The position numbers and the translations under genes were made by a program. Positions 17,626 to 25,186 of a DNA stretch of 64,000 nt are shown here, one piece after another. The stretch is from NCBI GenBank assembly GCA_963823535.1, contig CAWGLZ010000001.1:310001-374000 (forward strand). The letters are read 5' to 3'. The notes below the pieces were generated by a model, which was given only the letters and a program-made list of their open reading frames with translations, searched no databases and was not told where the DNA came from. Numbering within the stretch: the first letter of the stretch is position 1; every line of letters begins with the position of its first letter. This stretch comes from RPQJ01 sp963823535 (GTDB lineage Bacteria; Pseudomonadota; Gammaproteobacteria; Steroidobacterales; Steroidobacteraceae).

Positions 17626-20600
17626 TGCGCAATCTTCGCCTCATCGGTTTGATCGTACCAAGCGTGCTGGCCGCCTGCGCCGGCGCCCCGGAGCAGGGGA
17701 CGCTCGCACAACTGCACGGGATGCCGGCGGACGTCGCCGAGGTCGAGGTCGACCAGGGTCTCGACAAGGCCATGCAGGGCTATCGGCGCTATCTCGAAGA
17801 GACACCGAGCACCGAGATGACGCCGGAGGCGATGCGGCGGCTGGCGGACCTGCAGCTCGAGAAGGAGTTCGGCATCCACGGCGACGGGCAGCTGATCGAG
17901 CTGGCGGCGCCGGAGGCGGCCGGCATCGAGGATGTACCGCCCGCACGGACGGCCGCGACGGGCATCGCGGGGCCGGCCGAGTCGGACCTGGAATTCGAGC
18001 AGCGCACGACGCAGGCGCGCGACGTCGGATCGGCCGCCGATGCACCGGCGGGCACGCCCGTCGTGGCGGACGGAGCGGCGGTGCCATCGGGACCGCTCGA
18101 GGCCATCGCGATCTACGACCGGTTGCTCGACGAGTACCCGGACTTCGAGCACAACGACCAGGTGCTCTACCAGAAGGCACGGGCCTACGACGAGCTCGGA
18201 CGGACCGAAGAAGCGATGGAGACGATGGATCGCCTGGTCTCCGCCTATGGTCACTCGATGCACTACGACGAGGTGCAGTTCAGGCGCGCGGAGTACTTCT
18301 TCACGCGCCGGAAGTTCCGTGACGCCGAAGGTGCGTACGAGGCGATCATCACCATGGGGCCGTCCTCCTCGTACTACGAGCTGGCGCTCTACAAGCTGGG
18401 CTGGACGCTCTACAAGCAGGACTTCTACGACGAGGCCCAGCATCGGTTCATCGCGCTGCTCGATTACAAGGTTTCGATCGGCTACGACTTCGACCAGTCG
18501 CACGAGGAGGACGAGGAGCGGCGCGTCGCCGACACGTTCCGCGTCATCAGCCTCGGCTTTTCGAACCTCGGCGGGCCGGAGACCGTCCAGGAGTACTTCG
18601 CCGCCAACGGATCCCGCGGCTACGAGGATCGCATCTACGAGAACCTCGGGGAGTTCTATTTCGCGAAGCTGCGCTATGACGACGCGGCGACGACCTACAA
18701 GACCTTCGTGTCCCTCAATCCGTTCCACCGCACTTCGCCCCGTTTCGGCATGCGGGTGATCGAGATCTACGCCAGGGCCGATTTCCCGAAGCTGGTGCTG
18801 GAGGCCAAGAAGGACTTCGCCTCGAGGTACGGCCTGCAGGCCGAGTACTGGCGCCACTTCGACGTCAAGGACTCGCCCGAGGTGCTGAGCTATCTCAAGA
18901 GCAACCTCAGGGACCTGGCGAATCATCACCACGCGCTGTACCAGAACGCGGAACTGGTCGCCGAGCAGCCTGCCAATTTCACCGAGGCGCAGCACTGGTA
19001 TCGCGAGTACCTCGCTTCCTTCCCCACGGACTCCGATACGCCGCCGATGCACTACCAGCTGGCCGACCTGCTGCTCGAGAACCGGGACTTCGGCGAGGCG
19101 GCGCAGCAGTACGAGCGCATCGCGTATGACTATCCGGTCCACGCGCAGTCGGCCGCGGCCGGCTATGCCGCCGTCTTCGCGCATCGCCAGGATCTGAAGC
19201 ACGCCGCCGAGGACCGGCAGGCGTCGATACGGACCCTCACCATCACGAGCTCGCTGCGCTTCGCGGAGGCATTTCCAGAGCACGAGCACGCCGCGGCGGT
19301 GCTCGGCGCAGCGGCGGACGACCTGTACGCGGTCCGTGATTTCCGCCCGGCCCTCGCGGCTGCCAGCCGACTCATCGAGCGCTATCCCGGCGCGGACCTT
19401 CCGCTCCGGCGCTCGGCGTGGACCGTCGTGGCGCACGCGTCGTTCGATCTCGGCGAGTTTCCCCCGGCGGAGCAGGCCTACGGCCAGGTCCTCGAACTCA
19501 CGCCGCAGGACGATCCGGGCCGTGCCGCGCTCGTCGACAACCTTGCCGCCTCCATCTACAAGCAGGGCGAGCAGGCCGGTGCCCAGCAGGACTATCGGGC
19601 GGCGGCCGCGCACTTCCTGCGCGTCAAGCAGGCGGCGCCGTCATCGACCATCCGGGCGGCAGCGGAGTATGACGCTGGCGCGGCACTCATCCGGCTCGAG
19701 GACTGGTCGGCGGCGGCCGGCGTACTCGAGGCGTTCCGGAGCGATCACCCGGATCACGAACTCGCCGGCGAGGCGACCAAGCAGATTGCCTTCGTGTACC
19801 GCCAGGACGGCCAACTCGACCGGGCAGCGGGCGAGTACGAGCGTGTCGCAGCTGAATCGAGCGATGCCGGCCTGCGTGGCGAAGCGATGCTGCTGGCCGG
19901 CGACCTCTACGAGCAGTCGAACGCCATGCCGCAGGCGCTGGCGGCGTATACCCGCTACGTCGAGGAGTTCCCGCAGCCGATCGACACTGCGGTGGAGATC
20001 CGCTCCAAGATCGCCGGAATGTACCGGGACGCTCGCGACACGCCCCGTTACCACGCGGAGCTCGAGCGAATCGTCCGTATCGATGCCGAGGCCGGATCCG
20101 AGCGGACGAACCGCACGCGGACCATCGCGGCCCGCTCGGCACTGGTGCTGGCCGAACGGGATTTCGAGCAGTTCGCGTCGCTGCAGTTGAAGCAGCCGTT
20201 CGAGGCGAGTCTGAGCGAGAAGAAGCGGCGCATGGACGAGGCTGTCCAGGCGCTCGAACGGCTGGTCGACTACCAGGTGGGCGACGTCACGGCCGCGGCG
20301 ACGTTCTACATGGCGGAGATCTACTTCGGGCTGAGCCGCGCACTGATGGATTCCGAGCGCCCGGCCGGGCTGTCGGCCGCCGAGCTGGCGGAGTACGAGC
20401 TGGCCCTGGAGGACGAGGCCTATCCCTTCGAGGAACGGGCGATCGAGGTGCACGAGAAGAACATGGAGCTCATGCGCACCGGCCTCTACAACGCGTGGAT
20501 CGACCGCAGTCTCGGCAAGCTCTCCGGCCTGATGCCGGCACGTTATGCGAAGGGCGAGATCAGCAGCGGATTCCTCGGCTCGATTGACCGGTATGCATAC

Positions 20601-20786
20601 AGCGCCCCCGCCGCCCTGCAGCCGTCCACCACGGACGAGACCGGCGAGGCAGCGGGCGCGGGCCCAGGGGCGCAGCCCGGCGATTCACCGCCGCCCGCGC
20701 CGACCCCGGCCGAGGAGTCGGCACAGACGTCGAGCCGCGATGACCGGCCGCAAGCCCGGGAGGTGTCAGTTGCACACACAGACTGA
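17625..20786 (+). CDS. Large TPR lipoprotein, unit B
   Basis: 1053 residues. The N-terminus MRNLRLIGLIVPSVLAAC carries a lipobox (LAAC); residue +2 is Ala, so outer-membrane sorting is expected. TPR-like repeats fill the protein (NDQVLYQKARAYDELGRTEEA, ELALYKLGWTLYKQDFYDEA, PMHYQLADLLLENRDFGEAAQQY). The C-terminal ~80 residues are a low-complexity Pro/Ala/Ser-rich tail that replaces the fused TPR module of the unit A paralogue (8667). Predicted periplasmic scaffold hung from the outer membrane, comparable in size and content to GltD/AgmU. Confidence 0.75.
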   Translation: MRNLRLIGLIVPSVLAACAGAPEQGTLAQLHGMPADVAEVEVDQGLDKAMQGYRRYLEETPSTEMTPEAMRRLADLQLEKEFGIHGDGQLIELAAPEAAGIEDVPPARTAATGIAGPAESDLEFEQRTTQARDVGSAADAPAGTPVVADGAAVPSGPLEAIAIYDRLLDEYPDFEHNDQVLYQKARAYDELGRTEEAMETMDRLVSAYGHSMHYDEVQFRRAEYFFTRRKFRDAEGAYEAIITMGPSSSYYELALYKLGWTLYKQDFYDEAQHRFIALLDYKVSIGYDFDQSHEEDEERRVADTFRVISLGFSNLGGPETVQEYFAANGSRGYEDRIYENLGEFYFAKLRYDDAATTYKTFVSLNPFHRTSPRFGMRVIEIYARADFPKLVLEAKKDFASRYGLQAEYWRHFDVKDSPEVLSYLKSNLRDLANHHHALYQNAELVAEQPANFTEAQHWYREYLASFPTDSDTPPMHYQLADLLLENRDFGEAAQQYERIAYDYPVHAQSAAAGYAAVFAHRQDLKHAAEDRQASIRTLTITSSLRFAEAFPEHEHAAAVLGAAADDLYAVRDFRPALAAASRLIERYPGADLPLRRSAWTVVAHASFDLGEFPPAEQAYGQVLELTPQDDPGRAALVDNLAASIYKQGEQAGAQQDYRAAAAHFLRVKQAAPSSTIRAAAEYDAGAALIRLEDWSAAAGVLEAFRSDHPDHELAGEATKQIAFVYRQDGQLDRAAGEYERVAAESSDAGLRGEAMLLAGDLYEQSNAMPQALAAYTRYVEEFPQPIDTAVEIRSKIAGMYRDARDTPRYHAELERIVRIDAEAGSERTNRTRTIAARSALVLAERDFEQFASLQLKQPFEASLSEKKRRMDEAVQALERLVDYQVGDVTAAATFYMAEIYFGLSRALMDSERPAGLSAAELAEYELALEDEAYPFEERAIEVHEKNMELMRTGLYNAWIDRSLGKLSGLMPARYAKGEISSGFLGSIDRYAYSAPAALQPSTTDETGEAAGAGPGAQPGDSPPPAPTPAEESAQTSSRDDRPQAREVSVAHTD

Positions 20787-21426
20787 AGCGACATACGCGT
20801 CGGCGCGGGTGCTGCGCACCGCATGGCTGCTGTCCGCGCTGCTGGCGACCTGTGGCCCGGCAACTGCCGGCGCCCGCCGCGACGCCGCGCAAGCCGCGGA
20901 GATGGAGGTCACGCGGGAAGCGACGGGCTTCACGATCACTCAGGACCTGCGTGTCAGTGGCGCCGTGCGCAGCGACTACGAGTCCGCCATCCGGCTGCTG
21001 GAGCAGCAGCAGATCGAGCAGGGCATCGCGCTGCTGGTGAAGGTGACCGGGGAGGCCCCGGCCGCGATCGCGCCACACATCGACCTCGGCATCGCGTATG
21101 GCCTCACGGGCGACCTCGACCGGGCCGAACTGAGCCTGAAGCGGGCGCTGGAACTGGATCCGGGCCATCCGATCGCCAACAACGAGCTCGGCATGGTCTA
21201 CCGCAGGAAGGGCCAGTTTGCCGAAGCGCGTGCCAGCTATGAGAAGTCGTTGGAGCTTTACCCATCCTTCCACTTCGCGCACCGCAATCTCGCGATACTT
21301 TGTGACCTGTATCTCCAGGATTTCGGCTGCGCGCTGGAACACTACGAGGCGTACCGGCAGGCCGTGCCGGACGACCAGGACGCCACGAGATGGATTGCCG
21401 ACGTCAACAGCCGGGCCGATCAGTAG
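20770..21426 (+). CDS. Small exported TPR protein, unit B
   Basis: 218 residues from a TTG start at 20770, chosen because GGGAGGT lies five bases upstream; the start overlaps the end of the previous gene by 17 bases. A signal peptide follows (VLRTAWLLSALLATCGPATA). The body contains about three TPRs: PHIDLGIAYGLTGDLDRAEL, NNELGMVYRRKGQFAEARAS and FAHRNLAILCDLYLQDFGCA. The same module is fused to the end of the large TPR protein in unit A, which links the two physically. GltC-like by layout (small periplasmic TPR). Confidence 0.72.
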   Translation: MHTQTEATYASARVLRTAWLLSALLATCGPATAGARRDAAQAAEMEVTREATGFTITQDLRVSGAVRSDYESAIRLLEQQQIEQGIALLVKVTGEAPAAIAPHIDLGIAYGLTGDLDRAELSLKRALELDPGHPIANNELGMVYRRKGQFAEARASYEKSLELYPSFHFAHRNLAILCDLYLQDFGCALEHYEAYRQAVPDDQDATRWIADVNSRADQ

Positions 21427-21434
21427 GAGTCAGC

Positions 21435-21731
21435 ATGCTGCAGGTGATCACGATGCTTGTCCTGATGCTGCTCGGTCCGGTCGCAGGCGCCGAGGAGGGC
21501 ACTCCGGCCGGGGAGCCGGTGGCCAGCGCGACCGCCGGCGACAAGACATTGTCGGGCATGTCGATCCTGGGCAACCAGGAGGCGCCCAAGGCGCTGGTGA
21601 TCGTGCCCTGGAAGAGCTCGCGGATCGGGGACAGCCTCGGCCTGTCGGACAGCCTCGACGACGCGCGGCAGCCGGTCGACAAGGAGGTCTTCATGCGGGA
21701 GCTCGCCTACTACGAGATCAGGTCCCAGTGA
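21435..21731 (+). CDS. Small exported protein with IVPWK motif, unit B
   Basis: 98 residues, AGGAG ribosome site at 21425-21429, signal peptide MLQVITMLVLMLLGPVAGA. It carries GNQEAPKALVIVPWK and, near the end, DKEVFMRELAYYEIRS, both matching the unit A protein at 11804. The protein ends where the unit A copy adds a Pro/Ala-rich tail. It sits just before the motor genes. Family not recognised. Confidence 0.68.
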   Translation: MLQVITMLVLMLLGPVAGAEEGTPAGEPVASATAGDKTLSGMSILGNQEAPKALVIVPWKSSRIGDSLGLSDSLDDARQPVDKEVFMRELAYYEIRSQ

Positions 21732-21807
21732 CGGCGCGCGGCGCCGTGGGTGTGTGGTGAACAGGCAATCAGGAACAGTGACACGCTGAGTGCTGGAGGA
21801 ATCGACG

Positions 21808-22459
21808 ATGGACATCATGTATTCGATAGTGAAATTCTTTCGTGGCGGGCGGGGCCTTCATGTACCCGATCCTGCTGGTGTTCGCGATCGCCGCCGCGAT
21901 CGCGGTTGAGCGCTTCGTCACGCTCACCCGCGTGCGGAGCAGGAACGAGAACAGCTGGCGCAAGCTGCAGCCGGCCCTCGCCGAGGGCGAGTTCGAGAAA
22001 GCGAGGGAAATGACCGAGGACGACGCCTCGACCGTCTCGAGGCTGCTCGGCACCGGGCTCGCGCGCCAGGGTGCCGTCCGACGCCGCGAGGACATCGAGA
22101 TCGCGATGGAGGAGAGCATGATGGAGATCATTCCACAGCTCGAGAAGCGCACCGCGTACGTGGCGCTCGGCGCGAACGTCGCGACGCTGCTCGGCCTGCT
22201 CGGGACGATCATCGGCCTCATCCAGGCGTTTACGGCCGTCGCGAACGCGAATCCGGCCGAGAAGGCTGACCTGCTGTCAGCGAGCATCTCGGTGGCCATG
22301 AACACGACGGCCTTCGGCCTGGTCGTCGCGATCCCGCTGCTCGTCACCCACTCGGTGCTGACCGCGAAGACCGGCGAGATCGTCGATGGCCTCGAGATGG
22401 TCTCGGTGAAGGCCCTGAACGTCATTTCGACGCTCGCGAAGCGCCAGGTCCAGGCGTAG
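21808..22459 (+). CDS. TolQ/ExbB-family proton-channel subunit, unit B; one frame break
   Basis: The ATG at 21808 has GGAGGA seven bases upstream and opens MDIMYSIVKFFRGG, matching the start of the unit A protein (MNSVDMVVNFFKQGG). The frame then breaks at about 21850; deleting one C from GGGCGGGG restores GGGAFMYPILLVFAIAAAIA. Without repair, translation could only begin at GTG 21842 and would lack the first helix's entry. Family motifs GLLGTIIGLIQAF and SISVAMNTTAFGLVVAIPLL are intact. Channel subunit for the two ExbD-type genes that follow; AglR-like. Confidence 0.8.
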
Positions 22460-22464
22460 ACGAC

Positions 22465-22947
22465 ATGGCCAGGGCACATCACTACCGCCGGCGCCAGAAG
22501 GAGGTGCCGGAGCTCGACATGACCACCTTCCTGAACCTGATGGTGGTGCTGGTGCCTTTCCTGCTGCTCACCGCGGTGTTCTCGCGGATCACCATCGTCG
22601 AACTCGACCTGCCGAGCGCCCAGGCGGCGGCGCCGACCGAACCCACCTTCCGGGTCGAGGTCGTCGTCCGCGAGCAAGGCATCGAGATCATGGACGGCAC
22701 CCAGGTGATCGCCGCGATTCCGAAGGTCGACGACGACTACGACCTCGGGACGCTCACCGAGTACCTGACGGCCATCAAGCGCGAGTATCCGGCCAAGGAA
22801 GACGCATCCGTGCTGCTGGAGCCACACATCGAGTACGACCACCTGATCGCGGTCATGGACACGGTGCGCAGCACCGAGGTCCGCGAAGGCGACGAGTTGA
22901 AGCGCGCAGCCCTGTTCACTGCGATCTCGATCGGAGACGCGCCATGA
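22465..22947 (+). CDS. ExbD/TolR-family protein 1, unit B, with Asp-to-Asn in the membrane helix
   Basis: 160 residues, basic N-terminus (MARAHHYRRRQKEV), one membrane helix and a periplasmic domain with ASVLLEPHIEYDHLIAVMDT. The helix reads MTTFLNLMVVLVPFLLL where the unit A paralogue has IIPMLDVMVILAFFLIF: the aspartate that carries protons in ExbD/TolR is Asn (codon AAC). The rest of the family pattern is present, including TAVFSRITIVELDLP. It is intact and tightly packed in the operon, so it looks like a structural rather than catalytic partner of the second ExbD protein. Confidence 0.83.
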   Translation: MARAHHYRRRQKEVPELDMTTFLNLMVVLVPFLLLTAVFSRITIVELDLPSAQAAAPTEPTFRVEVVVREQGIEIMDGTQVIAAIPKVDDDYDLGTLTEYLTAIKREYPAKEDASVLLEPHIEYDHLIAVMDTVRSTEVREGDELKRAALFTAISIGDAP

Positions 22948-23447
22948 AGAAGAGCCGACGCATTGCGCGAATGTCGCGCAACCGGGCGAAGATTCCGAAG
23001 CTGAACCTCACGTCGCTGATGGACGTGTTCACCATCCTGCTCTTCTTCCTGATGTTCCATTCCGGCACCAGCGAGCTGCTGCAGGAGCCGAAGGACGTGG
23101 CGCTGCCGGATTCGGTGGTCGAGTCGAAACCGCGCGAGAGCGTGGTGATCGTGGTCGGCCGGGACGAGGTGCTGGTGCAGGGCGAGGTCGTCGCGACCGT
23201 CGCGGAGATCGCGGCGCGACCGGGCGAGGAAGTCGCACCGATCAGCACGCGCCTGGCGGAGCTGAGCGCGAGCGTGATCGGGTTGAACACGCTGGCAGTG
23301 GCCGAAGCCCGCGAAGTGACGGTGCTCGCCGACAAGTCTGTGCCGTTCAACGTGGTGAAAACCATCATGTCGACCTGCACCGGCCAGGGCTATACCCGGA
23401 TTTCCCTGGCCGTGACCCAGAAAGAGACCCAAACCACCTCCACCTGA
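22944..23447 (+). CDS. ExbD/TolR-family protein 2, unit B
   Basis: 167 residues; starts with ATGA overlap. Helix LNLTSLMDVFTILLFFLMF contains the functional aspartate. Periplasmic domain with VTVLADKSVPFNVVKTIMST, parallel to AEKSLPYPVLRRIVAT in unit A. In unit B this is the only ExbD-type protein able to carry protons by the usual mechanism. Confidence 0.86.
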   Translation: MKKSRRIARMSRNRAKIPKLNLTSLMDVFTILLFFLMFHSGTSELLQEPKDVALPDSVVESKPRESVVIVVGRDEVLVQGEVVATVAEIAARPGEEVAPISTRLAELSASVIGLNTLAVAEAREVTVLADKSVPFNVVKTIMSTCTGQGYTRISLAVTQKETQTTST

Positions 23448-23462
23448 CGGTGGTCCCACGAC

Positions 23463-24923
23463 GTGGACGGTACAGTGGCCCAGGACAACACAACACTACG
23501 CGCGCAGATCGACCAGGCCCGCGGCCAGCTGAGCGAATTCGCGGCCGACCTGCGCGCCGTCGACGACGAGCTTGCGGCGCTGGCACCGCGCCGCCAGCAG
23601 CACGAGTTGCTGGAGCAGGCGTGCGGATCGATCGAGGCGCTCGAGCGGCTCGGCGGCGCCGATCTCTTCTGGGGCGAACGAGCCGATGCGCCGGCGACGG
23701 CCGATCAGCTCCGCCGGGTCCGCGAGCGGATCGAGGCATTTCGCGCCGAGATCGGCGCGCTCGAGACGCGGCGGCAGGGCGTCCTGGCGGCAATCGGGCG
23801 AACCGAGGAAGCCCTCGAGATTCTCGGCGAGGACCTCTACGACGCCGAGCAGCAGGAGGCGCGACGGCGCGAAGAGTGGATCGTCGAGCGCGAGGTCAGT
23901 CCGCTGCCGAAGCGCATGCCGGTCATGCCGTGGGCACGCGGGGGCGAGGATGACTGGCGTTTCCGCAAGGCGCTCGCGACGGCGGTGCTGGCGAGCGTTG
24001 CCGTCGGCATCCTCCTGCCGATGATCGACGTGCCGATGCCGAAACGCAGCGACCCGATCGTCGTGCCGGAACGGCTCGTGCAACTCGTCAGGGAGGAGCA
24101 GGCCAAGCCCGTGCCGCCGCCCAGGCCTGTCGAGGTTCCGCCCGAGGAGCGCCAGGCGCAGGAGCCGAAACCGACCGAGCGGAAATCGGACCCCACCAAG
24201 GACCCGGCGCCGGCCGCGCCGCGTGGTCCGGGGCCGGACCAGTCCTACGCGGCCTCGGAGCCGCAGGCACCGAAGGTCGGCAAGCCCGGTCTGCTGGCGT
24301 TCCGCGATACGTTCGCGAGCCTGGCGAAGGACGACGTCGCGCCGAAGCTCGGATCGGGCGCACGCATCAACGACTCGGACGACGCGGCACCGGCTCAGGT
24401 GCAGCGGGCGATGCTGACCACGAACGCGCCCGGATCCAGTGGCGGCATCAACCTCGCATCGCTCAGTCGCAACGTCGGTGGCGGCGGGGGCGGTGGCGCG
24501 GGCGGCGCGGGCGGTGCAGGCGCCCTGGCGGGAGTCCAGGTCGGCCGTGCATCCAGCTCGATCGGGGGCGGTGGTGGCGGCGGCGGCGGCGGTGGAGCAT
24601 CCGACCGGCCGCTCGCCGGTGGTGTCGGAGCGTCGCGCACGGACGAGGAGATCCAGATCGTCTTCGACCGCTACAAGGCGGCACTCTACCGTCTCTACAA
24701 CCGCGAGTTGCGCAAGGATCCGAGCCTGCGTGGCCAGATGGTGCTGCGGCTGACGATCGAACCGGATGGCCGCGTGTCGATGTGCGGGCTGCAGGCGTCC
24801 GACATGAACGCGCCTGAGCTCTCTGCGCAGGTCGTGGACCGGGTACGGACGATCAACTTCGGGGCGAAGGACGTGGAGGCGATCACGATCGTCTACCCGA
24901 TCGATTTCCTGCCGGCAGCATGA
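23463..24923 (+). CDS. TonB-like protein with cytoplasmic coiled coil and AgmX/PglI-type C-terminus, unit B
   Basis: 486 residues from GTG 23463. Residues ~1-155 are a charged coiled coil (LRAQIDQARGQLSEFAADL; FRAEIGALETRRQGVLAAIG) predicted to be cytoplasmic. One membrane helix follows at ~170-190 (ALATAVLASVAVGILLPMI), then a Pro-rich stretch (PPPRPVEVPPEERQAQEPKP), a glycine-run linker (~340-380), and a C-terminal domain (EEIQIVFDRYKAALYRLYNR, GQMVLRLTIEPDGRVSMCGL) matching the unit A protein and the AgmX/PglI tail. The cytoplasmic coiled coil is absent from unit A. GltG and GltJ of Myxococcus also carry extra cytoplasmic domains that reach the cytosolic platform. Confidence 0.8.
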   Translation: MDGTVAQDNTTLRAQIDQARGQLSEFAADLRAVDDELAALAPRRQQHELLEQACGSIEALERLGGADLFWGERADAPATADQLRRVRERIEAFRAEIGALETRRQGVLAAIGRTEEALEILGEDLYDAEQQEARRREEWIVEREVSPLPKRMPVMPWARGGEDDWRFRKALATAVLASVAVGILLPMIDVPMPKRSDPIVVPERLVQLVREEQAKPVPPPRPVEVPPEERQAQEPKPTERKSDPTKDPAPAAPRGPGPDQSYAASEPQAPKVGKPGLLAFRDTFASLAKDDVAPKLGSGARINDSDDAAPAQVQRAMLTTNAPGSSGGINLASLSRNVGGGGGGGAGGAGGAGALAGVQVGRASSSIGGGGGGGGGGGASDRPLAGGVGASRTDEEIQIVFDRYKAALYRLYNRELRKDPSLRGQMVLRLTIEPDGRVSMCGLQASDMNAPELSAQVVDRVRTINFGAKDVEAITIVYPIDFLPAA

Positions 24924-25024
24924 CGGCGGCAACGACTCCAGTCGGCCGGCGCGCGCGCCTTGAACGATTCGACGAGAGGTGATGCAACGAGACGCAAGTG
25001 AAGTTTGACTCCTAGTTGAGACGC

Positions 25025-25116
25025 GATTCAGACAAAGGCAAAGCCATCGAAAGGTGGCGACGCAAAGTCACCGGTCTACCGGGCTTCGGCCCCAGGACAG
25101 CGGGACCGCCGGAATC
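25025..25116 (+). promoter_or_regulatory. Cyclic-di-GMP-I (GEMM-I) riboswitch C
   Basis: GATTC (25025-25029) pairs with GAATC (25112-25116); between them are GGCAAAGCC, the same GNRA hairpin as in copy B, GCGACGCAAAG, CACCGG and AGCGGGACCG. Only a handful of bases differ from copy B, mostly inside P3, so one is probably a recent duplicate of the other. All ligand-contact positions I can judge are kept. It controls the DUF11-protein gene at 25187. Confidence 0.9.
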
Positions 25117-25135
25117 CAACCCGACCTGCGGGTTG
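25117..25135 (+). promoter_or_regulatory. Hairpin abutting riboswitch C (probable expression platform)
   Basis: A perfect 7-bp stem CAACCCG-ACCTG-CGGGTTG starts immediately after the closing stem of the aptamer. Its sequence is unrelated to the hairpin behind copy B although position and geometry are the same, which argues that the structure is what is conserved. No U-tract follows. Confidence 0.55.
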
Positions 25136-25186
25136 CCTCGGTCCCTTTGGCGACGAGATCGCTCGGTGAGTGGAACGAGGGTGTAG

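Noticed and set aside
24480..24600. GGC-rich run as a repeat element
   Set aside because: It encodes the glycine linker of the TonB-like protein and follows its reading frame.
25005..25033. TTGACT/TCAGAC as the promoter of unit C
   Set aside because: The start of transcription would fall inside the aptamer, leaving out the 5' strand of its closing stem.
5571..25116. The three aptamers as cGAMP-binding GEMM-Ib riboswitches
   Set aside because: The base before CAAA, equivalent to position 20 of Vc2, is G in all three. GEMM-Ib members have A there.
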